Origin: Fodinicola feengrottensis
GTDB lineage: Bacteria > Actinomycetota > Actinomycetes > Mycobacteriales > HKI-0501
NCBI RefSeq assembly: GCF_010993775.1
Contig: NZ_WOTO01000014.1
Span: 62,001-126,000 of the forward strand
DNA: 64,000 nt
Direction of reading: 5' to 3'
The notes under the pieces are model-generated. The model worked only from the letters and a program-made list of their open reading frames with translations, ran no database searches and was not told the origin of the DNA. Of this stretch, positions 18,805 to 27,943 are shown one piece after another (position 1 is the stretch's first letter; every line of letters starts with the position of its first letter). Position numbers and translations under genes: made by a program.

Positions 18805-19843
18805 TCAGCCTTGCGGTGTGTGCGCGAAGAGGTCGAGGCCGGTGGCTTTGGTGCAGTCGTCGATGGTGGCCAGCTCCGAGTCGGTGAAGGTGAGTTTCCG
18901 CACCGCGGCGACGCTGTCTTCGAGCTGCTCGACCGTACGTGCGCCGATGAGAGCGGACGTGACACGCGGGTCGCGCAGAATCCACGCCAACGCCATTTGC
19001 GCGAGCGTCTGGTCACGTTCGGCCGCCAGGTCGTTCAGCCCGCGCAGGCCCGCCACCCGGCTCGGTCAGCGCGGCCGCTGACAGCGCGTCCTTTTCCGCG
19101 TCCGAGGCCCGGGTGCCGGCCGGCACGCCGTCCAGGTATTTCGACGTGAGCAGGCCCTGCGACAGCGGCGAGAACGCGATGCAGCCGACCCCGAGCTCAT
19201 CCAACGAGTCGAGCAGGTCGGTTTCCACCCAGCGGTTGAGAATCGAGTACGACGGCTGGTGGATCAGCAGTGGCACGCCCGCCTCCCGCAACAGCTGGGC
19301 CGCCTCCCGGGACCGCTGGCCGGTATAGGACGAGATGCCGACGTAGAGCGCCTTTCCCTGCTGAACAGCGGAAACCAGCGCGCCGACGGTCTCCTCCAGC
19401 GGCGTTTCAGGACTCATTCGGTGTGAATAGAAAATGTCCACGTAATCCAGCCCGAGCCGTTTCAGCGACTGGTCCAGGCTGGCCAGCAGGTATTTCCGCG
19501 AGCCGCCGTCACCGTACGGGCCGGGCCACATCTCGTAGCCGGCCTTGGACGAAATCACCAGCTCGTCCCGGTACGGCTTGAAATCGGTGGCGAGCAGGCG
19601 GCCCATGTTCTGTTCAGCGGAACCCGGCGGTGGCCCATAGTTGTTGGCCAGGTCGAAATGCGTGACGCCCAGATCGAAGGCGCGCCGGGTGACCGCGCGC
19701 TGCCGCTCGAATGGGTCGACTCCGCCGAAGTTGTACCAGAAACCCAGCGAAACAGCCGGCAGCACCAGCCCGCTGGCACCGCTCGGGCGATAGGGCATCC
19801 GGCCGTCGTACCGGCCGTCGTCAGCGAGATAGCCATTTGTCAT
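18805..19843 (-). CDS. Aldo/keto reductase, YghZ/L-glyceraldehyde-3-phosphate reductase type (frameshift)
   Basis: An NADP-dependent reductase resembling YghZ and potassium-channel beta subunits. The residues HFDLANNYGPPPGSAEQNMG, ISSKAGYEMWPGPYGDGG, KYLLASLDQSLKRLGLDYVD and FYSHRMSPETPLEE are hallmarks of this subgroup. Start MTNGYLADDG at 19843. Near 19060 the frame shifts by one inserted C; read through, LTE continues RVAGLRGLNDLAAERDQTLA and the cofactor-binding SALIGARTVEQLEDSV. It is downstream of, but separated from, the pca operon by 53 bases, and could be cotranscribed. Confidence 0.87.
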
Positions 19844-19896
19844 GAGCCCATCTTCGTACACCGACCGTCGATCTGCTCTTCTGCGGCCGGACTTCG

Positions 19897-20676
19897 TCAG
19901 CGGGCCTGGGCGGTGGGCTGGCCGGCCCGCAGGTCCGACTCGATGCGGGCGGCGGTGGCCAGCAGGGCGGGCAGCAGCCGCGTGAGCATGTCGTCCAGTG
20001 GGACGCGGCTGGCATGCGCGGAGACGTTGACCGCGGCGATGACCTTGCCGGCCCGATCGTGGATGGGTGCGGCGATCGACCGCAGGCCCTCTTCCAGCTC
20101 CTGGTCGACCAACGCCCAGCCCTGCGTTCGGACCCGAATGAGTTCGGCCTGTAAGGCTGCCGGGCTGGTGATCGTACGGCCAGTCAACGGTCGCAGTCGG
20201 TCGGCCCAATCGTCGGTATCTGGTTTGCCGGCCAACAAAACGCGGCCCATGGAGGTCGCGTACGCCGGGAAGCGGGTGCCGACGCTGATCGCGACCGTCA
20301 TGATCCGCGAGGTCGGAATGCGTGCCACGTAAACGACTTCGTCACCGTCCAGGACCGAAACCGACGACGACTCGCGGACCTCGGCGGCCAGCCTTTCCAG
20401 GTGTGGGGCCGCCACTTCGGGCAGGGTGAGCGCGGACAGGTACGAATAGCCGAGTTCCAACACCCTTGGTGTCAAAGAAAAAAGCCGGCCATCGAACCGT
20501 ACGTATCCGAGGTCGACCAGCGTCAGCAGGAAACGCCGGGCCGCGGCTCGGGTCAGCTCGGTGGCCCTGGCCACATCGGACAACGTCAGTTGGACGTGGT
20601 CGGCGTCGAAGGCGCGGATCACCGCCAGCCCGCGTTCCAGCGACTGGACGAAATGTGCGCCGCGGGTGTCAGTCAT
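19897..20676 (-). CDS. pcaR: IclR family regulator of the protocatechuate operon (PcaR-like)
   Basis: A 259-residue IclR protein: N-terminal winged helix (FVQSLERGLAVIRAFD, ATELTRAAARRFLLTLVDLG) and C-terminal effector domain (SSSVSVLDGDEVVYVARIPT, VGTRFPAYATSMGRVLLAG, and VDQELEEGLRSIAAPIHD). It is the last gene of the pca operon and its ATG overlaps the pcaL stop by eight bases. PcaR/PobR/PcaU regulators belong to this family and respond to aromatic-pathway intermediates, so local control of the pca genes is very likely. Two palindromes upstream of pcaI are its probable sites. Confidence 0.88.
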   Translation of the reverse strand: MTDTRGAHFVQSLERGLAVIRAFDADHVQLTLSDVARATELTRAAARRFLLTLVDLGYVRFDGRLFSLTPRVLELGYSYLSALTLPEVAAPHLERLAAEVRESSSVSVLDGDEVVYVARIPTSRIMTVAISVGTRFPAYATSMGRVLLAGKPDTDDWADRLRPLTGRTITSPAALQAELIRVRTQGWALVDQELEEGLRSIAAPIHDRAGKVIAAVNVSAHASRVPLDDMLTRLLPALLATAARIESDLRAGQPTAQAR

Positions 20677-21802
20677 CCATTTCTTCCAAGGTCTTCTTCG
20701 CAATCGCGAAGGCGGCGTTCGCGGCCGGCAGCCCCGCATAAATCGCGGTGTGGTGCAGGACTTCGGCGATCTCGGCCTTTGTCAGTCCATTGTGGATCGC
20801 ACCGCGGACGTGCATCGCGATCTCGTTGTCGCAGTGCAGTGCGGTGAGGACCGCGAGCGTGACACAGCTACGGGTTTTCCGGTCGAGCCCGGGCCTGTTC
20901 CACACCTCGCCCCACGCGTATCGGGTCAGGAAATCCTGGAAATCAGCGGTAAAGTCGGTGGTGGCGGCCACCGTACGGTCGACGTGCGCGTCGCCCAGGA
21001 CAGCGCGCCGGGTGATCATGCCTCGAAGGTGCGGATGGGTCGGGCCCGCTAGGTGCTCGATCAGCAGCCGGGTGATCGTCTCGGCCTGCTCCAGCACGGC
21101 GAGATGGGAGGCTTGGTCCAGCACCCAGAGGTTCGCGCCGGGAATCCGGGCGGCGATGTCCTGCCCGTGTTCGGGTGGTGCCGCCGGATCGTCGGCGCCG
21201 GCGATCACCAACGTGGGCGCGGTGATCAGCGGGAGCGAGTCTCGCTGGTCCATTGCCGCGATCGCCTCGCAGCAGCCCGCGTAGCCGGCACTGTCCACAT
21301 TGGACAGTTCGATGCCGATGCGCTTCATCAGTTCAGGATCGCGCTGGTGGAATGCGGGCGTGAACCAGCGGCCCAGGCTGGCCTCGACCAGCGGGCCGGT
21401 GCCGTTCGCTCGTACGGCGGCGGCTCGGTCGTGCCAGCCCTGCGCTGGCGGCAAATATGCGGACGTACAGATCAGGGCGAGCCGGTCGACCCGTTCGGGC
21501 GCGTGGCTCGCGACCCACATCGACAGCATGCCGCCGAGCGAGACACCAGCCAGGTGCGCACGTTCGATGCCGAGCTTGTCCAACAACGCCAACAGGTTCC
21601 GGCCCAGATCGTCCACTGTGTACGGTCCGGCCGCCGCGGCGGATCCGTCGTGCCCAGGCAGGTCATAGCGGATCACCCGGAAATGCCTGCTCAGCTCCGG
21701 GAGTTGCCGGTGCCACAGATGTCTGGTGGTGCCCAGGGAATTCGACAGCACCAGCACCGGCGCGTCGGCTGGACCGTCCACAGTGGTCAGTTGGTCAGTC
21801 AT
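20669..21802 (-). CDS. pcaL: Bifunctional 3-oxoadipate enol-lactonase/4-carboxymuconolactone decarboxylase
   Basis: A PcaD-PcaC fusion of 377 residues that decarboxylates 4-carboxymuconolactone and hydrolyses the resulting enol-lactone to 3-oxoadipate. Residues 1 to about 250 are an alpha/beta hydrolase with nucleophile Ser88 in GVSLGG, an AGADDPAAPP acid segment and the DQASHLAVLEQ His. Residues about 260-377 are the carboxymuconolactone decarboxylase domain (RRAVLGDAHVDRT, EVWNRPGLDRKTRSCVTLAV, EIAMHVRGAIHNGLTKAEIA). Such fusions are known in Rhodococcus and Streptomyces. Both ends overlap neighbouring genes by the same eight bases, ATGACTGA. Confidence 0.96.
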   Translation of the reverse strand: MTDQLTTVDGPADAPVLVLSNSLGTTRHLWHRQLPELSRHFRVIRYDLPGHDGSAAAAGPYTVDDLGRNLLALLDKLGIERAHLAGVSLGGMLSMWVASHAPERVDRLALICTSAYLPPAQGWHDRAAAVRANGTGPLVEASLGRWFTPAFHQRDPELMKRIGIELSNVDSAGYAGCCEAIAAMDQRDSLPLITAPTLVIAGADDPAAPPEHGQDIAARIPGANLWVLDQASHLAVLEQAETITRLLIEHLAGPTHPHLRGMITRRAVLGDAHVDRTVAATTDFTADFQDFLTRYAWGEVWNRPGLDRKTRSCVTLAVLTALHCDNEIAMHVRGAIHNGLTKAEIAEVLHHTAIYAGLPAANAAFAIAKKTLEEMDD

Positions 21803-23156
21803 CAGCTCTCCGATGGGCGGCGAGGGATCGATCTATAAAGGTCTGAGTGGAGCCGAGGTAATCCTCTGGGCGCAGCAATTTGTCGACTTGTTCCCCCGTT
21901 AAGGGAATCTTGTCGTCGGCAGTCAGCTCCGCGGCCAGCGACTGTCCACTATGGAGAGTCCGCTGGCAGGCGGCTGTGACGAGCTGATGTGCAACCTGTC
22001 GGCCAAGTTCCTCGGTCAACGCCGACGTGACCCGCTCGGCCATCAGCAGAGCCCGCCGGTGATGTCCACATTGGACCTCATTCGTTCCGAGTGGACGTTG
22101 AGGCCGGAGAGGCTGGTACGCAGCCAGAATGCGGCCGAGCCGGTCACCCGGAGCAGGTCGGTGAGCGGGCGCCACTGGGCATGCCAGTTGCCGGCGGCTC
22201 GCTCGTATTCCTGGGGCATCGTCGCCAACAGTGTGCTCGCCAGTCCAGGTGCCTGCGCGGCGCCAGCCAACGCGGCGATTGCGGCGATCGGATTTTGCTT
22301 GTGCGGCAAGGTCGAAGAACCGCCGCCGGCCGCTTCCGACACCTCACCAACCTCGGTCTGGGCCAGCAACGTGATGTCTTTCGCGATGGTGCCCACGGCA
22401 CCTGCACCTGCCGCGGTGGCGGTCGCGCTCGCGAGGTCGGCGATCCGGGTCCGCTCGGTGTGCCACGGCAGCACCGGCTCGGCCAGCTCCAGCCGCCGAG
22501 CCATCGCCGCTGCCACCCGTACGCCGTCCTCTCCGAGTGACGCCAAGGTGCCCGCCGCCCCACCGAACTGGATGGCAAGCCGGGTTTTTCGCAGTCGTAC
22601 CAACCCGTCGACAGCGGTGTCCAGGCCGTGCAGCCAGGTGGCCGCCAGCAGGCCAAAGGTGGTCGGCAGCGCTTGCTGCAGAAGCGTACGACCCGCCATC
22701 GTGGTGTGCTGGTGCTTTTGGGCAAGATCCGCGCACATGCTGGCGGCGGCGGACAGATCGTCAAGCAACGGAAGGAGGGCCCGCGAGGCGACCAACATGG
22801 AGGCGGTGTCCAGGATGTCCTGGCTGGTGGCGCCTCGGTGAACGTGCCGGTTCGCCGGCTCCGGCACGGCGTTGGTCAGCGCCTTGACCAGCGGTACGAC
22901 CGGATTCCCGCTGCCGGTGGCCGCTCGGCCAAGCTCCCCGATGTCAAAGAGATCTGCCTTGCAACAAGCCGAAAAATCGCCGCCGCGCCGGCCGCACTGA
23001 TCAGGCCCACGTCGGCCAGCGCGCCGGCCAGCGCCGCCTCGGCGTCGAGCATCGCGCCTGCAGCCAGCTGGCGTCGCTGACCGCAGCCGCAACGCCGCCG
23101 GCGGCCAGCACCCCGTCGAAAAGACCGGTTTCAGACTGCGAAGAATGCGGTTTCAC
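21795..23156 (-). CDS. pcaB: 3-carboxy-cis,cis-muconate cycloisomerase (three frameshifts)
   Basis: A fumarase/aspartase-superfamily enzyme converting 3-carboxymuconate to 4-carboxymuconolactone. Seen: ADLFDIGELGRAATGSGNPV, VHRGATSQDILDTASML, GRTLLQQALPTTFGL, and the superfamily signature GGGSSTLPHKQNPIAA. The GTG at 23156, inside the end of pcaG, gives VKPHSSQSETGLFDGVLAAG. Frame jumps are near 23054 (doubled CG, between WLQA and MLDAEAALAGAL), 22963 (a T lost from a T-run) and 22055 (a G lost, before ALLMAERVTSALTEEL). All segments are in the right order, so this is one gene. Its stop overlaps pcaL. Confidence 0.9.
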
Positions 23157-23694
23157 TGTCGCCCTGCAGGTAGATGTCGAATCGGTAGCCGTCGTCGGCC
23201 GGTTGCGCGATCAAGGTGGCTCGGCGGCTGGGGTCCACAGTAGACAGTGCCGGGTCGGCCGCGTTGCGGTCGTCGCCGGCGAAGTAGATCCGGGTGACTA
23301 CTCGTTGCAGCATGCCGCGGGCCATCACGGTCACGTCGAGATGCGGCGCCTCGGTGCCGCCGTCCAGAGCCGGCAGAGATCCCGGTCGTACGGTGAAAAC
23401 CCCCCACTCGCCAGCCGCGTTGGTCATGCTGCGCGCGAACCCGCGGAACCCGTCCGTACGAGCCACCGCACCGCGCGGATCGTCCGGATGGTCGAACCGG
23501 CCCTGCGGATCGGCCTGCCAGGTCTCGACTATTCCATCTGGTACGGGAGTCCCGGCGCCGTCGACCAGCAGTCCACGGATCCAGAACGCGCCTGGCGTGC
23601 CTTTTGGCACGACATAAGGATCATGGAGCCATTCCATCCCGATCGACAGGAACGGGCCGACCGTCTGCGACGGCGTGGTGCCGGGATCAGTCAT
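23131..23694 (-). CDS. pcaG: Protocatechuate 3,4-dioxygenase alpha subunit
   Basis: Structural partner of PcaH in the non-haem Fe(III) intradiol dioxygenase that opens the protocatechuate ring. The 187-residue protein starts MTDPGTTPSQTVGPFLSIGM, the family's usual N terminus, and contains GIVETWQADPQGRFDHP, DGFRGFARSMTNAAGEWGVF and APHLDVTVMARGMLQRVVTR; as normal for the alpha chain it lacks the iron-ligand Tyr/His set. The ATG overlaps the pcaH stop (ATGACTGA). The C terminus overlaps the pcaB start by 26 bases. Confidence 0.95.
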   Translation of the reverse strand: MTDPGTTPSQTVGPFLSIGMEWLHDPYVVPKGTPGAFWIRGLLVDGAGTPVPDGIVETWQADPQGRFDHPDDPRGAVARTDGFRGFARSMTNAAGEWGVFTVRPGSLPALDGGTEAPHLDVTVMARGMLQRVVTRIYFAGDDRNAADPALSTVDPSRRATLIAQPADDGYRFDIYLQGDSETAFFAV

Positions 23695-24412
23695 CATTAT
23701 TGTCATCACCCTCGAACGGGGTGGCTTGGGTGCCACGCAAGACAATGTCCCAGGTGTAGGTCAGTGCCCACTCCGGTTCGGTGGAGTCCAGGTCGAACTG
23801 GCAGATCATCCGTTGCCGCCCTTTGGGATCCGGTACGGATTTGAAGATCGGGTCCTGGCCAAACAGCGGGTCTTCCGGGAAATACATCTGAGTGACCAGC
23901 CGCTGGGTGAATGCCCGTCCGAAAAGCGAGAAATGAATGTGCGCGGGTCGCCAGGCGTTGTGGTGGTTCTTCCACGGATACGCACCAGGTTTGATGGTGA
24001 CGAAACGAAAACGGCCCTCGGAGTCCGTCACCGTACGGCCGACGCCGGTGAAGTTCGGATCCAGCGGTGCTGGCCACGTGTCCCGTACGTGTCGATAGCG
24101 GCCGCCCGCGTTTGCTTGCCACAGCTCGATAAGCGTGTCCGGCACGGATCGGCCGTCGCTGTCCAACACCCGCCCCTGCACGATGATCCGCTGGCCAATC
24201 GGCTCGGCTTCGTGTTGGCGAGTGAGGTCGTTGTCCAGCTCACCGACTTGTTGGTGACCGAGCGCCGGACCGGTGATTTCAGTGAGCCCATGGGGGAGCA
24301 GTTGCAGCGGCTTTTTCGGGTAACGCAAGGCTGAACTTCGATAGTCGGGGCTGTTCAGCGGTGGATGGACCCCGTCATCGCGTACGTACCGCGGCAGGAT
24401 CAAGTGGGTCAT
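23687..24412 (-). CDS. pcaH: Protocatechuate 3,4-dioxygenase beta subunit
   Basis: The catalytic, iron-binding subunit, 241 residues. All four Fe(III) ligands are visible: Tyr106 in GGRYRHVRD, Tyr145 in GAYPWKNHH, and His158 and His160 in RPAHIHFSLFG. ATG 24412 is chosen because GGAGG stands five bases before it; two earlier in-frame starts (24424, 24427) would overlap that ribosome site. It follows pcaJ by 11 bases. The frame is intact. Confidence 0.96.
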   Translation of the reverse strand: MTHLILPRYVRDDGVHPPLNSPDYRSSALRYPKKPLQLLPHGLTEITGPALGHQQVGELDNDLTRQHEAEPIGQRIIVQGRVLDSDGRSVPDTLIELWQANAGGRYRHVRDTWPAPLDPNFTGVGRTVTDSEGRFRFVTIKPGAYPWKNHHNAWRPAHIHFSLFGRAFTQRLVTQMYFPEDPLFGQDPIFKSVPDPKGRQRMICQFDLDSTEPEWALTYTWDIVLRGTQATPFEGDDNNDD

Positions 24413-24423
24413 TTTCGCCTCCA

Positions 24424-25172
24424 TCACGCGGCGATCAGCGCGCGAAGCGTACTGATTTCGTCAGTGGTCGGTTCGGGCGTACGGCTGACGTCGGCGGCGA
24501 AGGCGATCTCCCAACCGGTCGCTTCACGCACTTGCTCCGGTGTGACACCGGGTGCAACTGGGTCACCGTCAGCTCGCGGGTGGTGGGATCGGGTTCCAAC
24601 ACAGCCAGGTCGGTGATGACCCTGGTTGGTCCTTTGCCGCGCAATCCCAGCTTTTCCCGAGAATCCCCACCCTCGCCGTGCCCGACGGACGTAATGAAGT
24701 CAACCTTCTCCACAAAAGTCCGCCGGCTTTGTCGTACGATCACAATAACTTCTCCGCAGGACGCCGCGATTTCCGGAGCTCCGCCAGCGCCCGGCAACCG
24801 CACTTTCGCGTGGTGGTAGTCGGTGCCGATCACCGTGGTGTTGATGTTCGCGTATTTGTCCAGCTGGGCAGCTCCGAGGAAACCGACATCGATCCGCCTG
24901 GGTTGCAGCCAGTAGTTGAAAATCTCCGGTACGCTGACCACCGCGTCCGCGGTCTCGGCCAGAATGCCATCGCCGATGGACAGTGGCAGCCGGGTGGGTT
25001 TGGCGCCGATCGCGCCGGACTCGTAAATCAGTACGAGATCAGGCGAGGACGTACGCCGAGCGAGGTTCGCGGCCTGGCTGGGCAGTCCAATACCCACGAA
25101 ACACGCGGTGACGCCGGTGAGCGCCCGGGATGCCGCGATGGTCATCATTTCGTCGGTCGTCCAGTTGCTCAT
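24424..25172 (-). CDS. pcaJ: 3-oxoadipate CoA-transferase subunit B (frameshift)
   Basis: Transfers CoA from succinyl-CoA to 3-oxoadipate together with PcaI. Start MSNWTTDEMMTIAASRAL, then GVTACFVGIGLPSQAANLAR and, at the catalytic glutamate region, LVLIYESGAIGAKP. The ATG overlaps the pcaI stop (ATGA). Near 24553 one G is missing from the run after QLHP; restored, the protein ends GVTPEQVREATGWEIAFAAD and STLRALIAA with TGA at 24424-24426. Length is then about 249 residues, normal for the family. Confidence 0.93.
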
Positions 25173-25983
25173 TTCCGGCCCCCGAAAACTGTTTCGTCGA
25201 GCCATTTCGTGAACGTGTCTCGATCCCGGCTGATCGCGTCCCAGTCCGCGTACGCGCGGTTGTCGCGGTCGTAATATCCCAGCGCGTACGACGGATGCGC
25301 GCCGTGCGGCACCTCCGCGACAGCCGTGATCGCCCACGTTGGCAGCATGACCTGGTCAGCCTTCGGAGTAAGTTCGTCAACGATCTCCTCGACCGTCACC
25401 AGCGAGCGTTTCGCGGCCAGCACGGCCTCTTTCTGGACTCCTGACAGGCCCCACAACTGGACGTTCCCGGCTCGGTCCGCGCGCTGCGCGTGAATGACCG
25501 CCGAGTCGGGATTGAGTGCTCGTACGGCGGTGAGTTTTTTTCTCCTGAAAAGGACAAGTGATCATCTCGATGGTGTCGGTCTGGTCGACCAGACCGGTGC
25601 CGGAATAGCCGCGCAGCACTCCGAAAGGAAGCCCGGCGGCGCCGGCCACATAGCGGTTCGCCATGCCCGCGTGGGAATGTTCCTCGATTTCCAGCGGTAG
25701 CGGCCAGCCGTGTTGGACCGCGTCCCGGAATCGGTGCAACGAGCCGACTCCCGGGTTGCCACCCCAGGAAAATGATGAGTTTTCGCCCGCAGCCGGCGCC
25801 GATCAGCTGGTCGTAGATGATGTCGGGGGTCATCCGCACCAGCGTCATGTCGCGCTTGCGCTGCCGGATGACCTCGTGGCCGGCCGCCACTGGAATCAGG
25901 TGCGTGAAGCCCTCCATCGCCACCGTGTCGCCGTCGTGGACCACCGCGGAGACGGCCTCCGACAAGCTGAGGATCTGCGCCAC
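25169..25983 (-). CDS. pcaI: 3-oxoadipate CoA-transferase subunit A (two frameshifts)
   Basis: First gene of the pca operon. GTG 25983 is used because AAGGAGGGG stands five bases upstream, giving VAQILSLSEAVSAVVHDGDT. Family features are AMEGFTHLIPVAAGHEVIRQ, MTPDIIYDQLIGAGCGRKLI, and HAGMANRYVAGAAGLPFGVL. The frame breaks near 25768 and again near 25548 within an A-run (GAGAAAAAAACTC); read through the second, the text is KLTAVRALNPDSAVIHAQRA followed by GNVQLWGLSGVQKEAVLAAK. The C-terminal DRDTFTKWLDETVFG is intact. About 271 residues. Confidence 0.92.
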
Positions 25984-25996
25984 GTCCCCTCCTTGC

Positions 25997-26030
25997 GTTC
26001 GCACTGCGAACAACCGTTCTCAATGCGAAC
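25997..26030 (-). promoter_or_regulatory. Tandem palindromic operator upstream of pcaI
   Basis: Two 15-bp palindromes, GTTCGCACTGCGAAC (25997-26011, perfect 7-bp arms) and GTTCTCAATGCGAAC (26016-26030, one mismatch), stand side by side 4 bases apart, just upstream of the pcaI ribosome site. Tandem palindromes next to an IclR-controlled catabolic operon are the expected arrangement. The position, between promoter and start, suits repression or effector-dependent activation. Confidence 0.75.
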
Positions 26031-26071
26031 GATACGAGGATGCCAGTCGTTGCGTCAATGTGGTCTTCCGC

Positions 26072-26574
26072 TCAGGGGAGACGTTGTTCGAAGACCTGGC
26101 CCTGCCACTCGCCGAGGGTGAATTCGGTCGTACGCGCGAACCCGGCGCTCATGTAGTAGCGCACCAAGGCGCCGTCGCCGCCGGCCCAGCAGTCGACGCG
26201 TACCAGTTGGATGCCGCGCTGACGGGCCTGCTCGCGGGCGAAGTCCAGGAGCTGGCGACCGATGCCACGGCCGGCGTAGTCGCGGGAGGCGACCAGGAAG
26301 TGCACGTAAAGCTCGCGTTCCTGGACGGGCGGGGCGTATTGCGGCGGCGCCTCGCTGACATGCAACATCCCGGTCGGGGACACCGTCGATCTCGGCGATC
26401 CACATGCCACCGTCGGCCGCCATCTTCTCGATCCGGTCGATGTTGTTCTGCCGCTCCGACCACGGTTCGGTGCCCCACTGCGCGCCGGAGCCGCGCAGTA
26501 CGAGCCAGTCGACCGCGTCGTCGACGATGGCGAGCACTTCGGCGAGATCCGGGCCCGCCGGGTCGGATCTTCAC
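26072..26574 (-). CDS. GNAT family N-acetyltransferase (two frameshifts)
   Basis: A small acetyl-CoA-dependent acyltransferase of about 167 residues. AIVDDAVDWLVLRGSGAQWG is followed by GMWIAEIDGVPTGMLHVSEA, LYVHFLVASRDYAGRGIGRQ (acetyl-CoA loop RxxGxG) and YYMSAGFARTTEF. The GTG at 26574 overlaps the upstream MarR stop (GTGA). Frame jumps: an extra G near 26548 and an extra C near 26385. Substrate unknown; cotranscription with MarR suggests autoregulated resistance or modification. Confidence 0.82.
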
Positions 26575-27017
26575 GGGGACAACTCTTGCATCCTCGCGAC
26601 GAAATCGCTCAGTAACCGCGCGAACTCCATACGCTCGCCGGCGCTCCAGTCGGCCATCGCCTGCCCAAAAAGGGAACGGCGGAACTTATGCATCGCCTCG
26701 ACGGCCTCTTGCCCGGCTTCGGTCAACGCCAGCAGCGACCGCCGGCCGTCGGCCTGGTCGGACTCACGGCGTACGAGACCGTCGGCGACCGCCCGCGCCA
26801 CCAACTTGCTGGCCCGAGGCTGGTCGACGGACAGCCGCTCGGCAATGGTCGCCACCGAACACCGCCCCTGCGCGCTGTCGATCACATCGATCACGTCGCT
26901 AAGCGCGGTGTTCTCCGCCGTGCTCCCGGCCGCCTTGGCGATCGACCGCCTGTTCTGCCGGCGTCGAATCGCCACCATTGCCAGCTCGACGGCCACAGTC
27001 GGACTCTTGCTCTCCAT
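26571..27017 (-). CDS. MarR family transcriptional regulator
   Basis: 148 residues: HTH TIAERLSVDQPRASKLVARA and wing LVRRESDQADGRRSLLALTE. It is followed by the GNAT gene with a GTGA overlap. It is divergently transcribed from a second winged-helix gene across only 58 bases containing direct and inverted repeats, so it probably controls both directions. Confidence 0.9.
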   Translation of the reverse strand: MESKSPTVAVELAMVAIRRRQNRRSIAKAAGSTAENTALSDVIDVIDSAQGRCSVATIAERLSVDQPRASKLVARAVADGLVRRESDQADGRRSLLALTEAGQEAVEAMHKFRRSLFGQAMADWSAGERMEFARLLSDFVARMQELSP

Positions 27018-27075
27018 GCTCTCAGCCTACATACTTATTGACATCTACATGTCTATTGACAACTACTTGGAGATT
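27018..27075. promoter_or_regulatory. Shared divergent promoter with direct and inverted repeats
   Basis: Contains TATTGACATCTACAT and TATTGACAACTACTT as a near-perfect direct repeat and GACAT-CTAC-ATGTC as a palindrome. TTGACA appears twice as a possible -35 box. The DNA is clearly more AT-rich than its surroundings. The 58-base gap must contain both promoters. Confidence 0.6.
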
Positions 27076-27492
27076 ATGATGGAACGTCGTCCGATTGGCT
27101 ACTGGCTCAAGCAGCTCCACCTGCTGATCGAGTCCACCTTTGACCGAGCCCTGGAGGCCGACGACCTGACCCGTCGCCATTGGCAGGTGCTGAACAGCGT
27201 TGCCAACGGCTCGGTCAGCCGTACGCAGCTCGACACGCTGCTCGCCCCTTTCCTCGCCGACGAACCGCTGGCCGGTCAACACGCGGTCGATGACCTGGTC
27301 GTACGCGGCTGGATCGAAGACGCGCGGCCACTCACCCTGACCGCCGCCGGCCGCGCTGGATTCGCCAGCGTCAGCGAGCGTACGCGCCAAGTTCGACGCA
27401 CCATCGTCGCCGGCATTTCCGACGAGGACTACGGCCGTACGGTCGACATCCTCGCGCAGATGGCCCACAACCTGGAGCCTATTGCCAGCTGA
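27076..27492 (+). CDS. Winged-helix (MarR-like) regulator
   Basis: 138 residues beginning MMERRPIGYWLKQLHLLIES. The pattern ALEADDLTRRHWQVLNSVAN, then VDDLVVRGWIEDARPLTLTA, resembles small MarR-like proteins in which the wing is short. TTGGAG is placed about 5 bases before the first ATG; the frame is open upstream but only through the antisense of the MarR gene. It probably works with, or opposes, the divergent MarR. Confidence 0.78.
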   Translation: MMERRPIGYWLKQLHLLIESTFDRALEADDLTRRHWQVLNSVANGSVSRTQLDTLLAPFLADEPLAGQHAVDDLVVRGWIEDARPLTLTAAGRAGFASVSERTRQVRRTIVAGISDEDYGRTVDILAQMAHNLEPIAS

Positions 27493-27615
27493 CACCCCAG
27501 CCTTCGCCGCGGTGCGCCGTTTGGGCTTGTTCGGCGCGAACTGCCCGCATCATCTACGGACTTTGGCCACAGCCCGTACGAGCGCCGAGGCCGTACGGGT
27601 AGGCTGACCCTGTCA

Positions 27616-27704
27616 GGAGGGCTCGCATAGTGGCCTAGTGCGGCGGTCTTGAAAACCGCTATGTCGGGTGACCGGCATCGTGGGTTCGAATCCCACGCCC
27701 TCCG
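27616..27704 (+). tRNA. tRNA-Ser (anticodon TGA)
   Basis: 89 bases without encoded CCA. Acceptor arm GGAGGGC pairs with GCCCTCC and is followed by discriminator G. The anticodon arm CGGTCTTGAAAACCG presents TGA. A long variable arm (about 18 bases, GTCGGG-TGACCGGC-like) marks it as class II Ser, and GGGTTCGAATCCC is the T arm. A 3-prime hairpin follows. Confidence 0.97.
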
Positions 27705-27719
27705 CTCCCACCACACAAA

Positions 27720-27758
27720 ACAGCCCCTGACCAGCCACGATGACCGACCAGGGGCTGT
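27720..27758 (+). terminator. tRNA-Ser terminator hairpin
   Basis: ACAGCCCCTG (27720-27729) and CAGGGGCTGT (27749-27758) are perfect 10-bp arms beginning 15 bases after the tRNA. There is no long U-tract but position and strength fit a terminator. Confidence 0.65.
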
Positions 27759-27943
27759 CATGCGTTGTCCGATGGTGTCCGGCTAGATACGGCTCTCTAC
27801 GGGTGCTTGCGGTGAATGCGCGGTGACGTTGTCGGCTACGCCGCTTGGTCGTCGCTGTCTTCGTCGGTCGCGAGAAGCGCAGCCTCGATTCGGCAGTGGA
27901 AGTGGATCGCGAAGCTAATGGGCGGCGAGTAGCCAGATCTTGA

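Noticed and set aside
27429..27761. Minus-strand ORF with WDSNPRCRSPDIAVFKTAALGH
   Set aside because: It is the familiar spurious translation antisense to a tRNA-Ser gene; the tRNA on the plus strand explains it.
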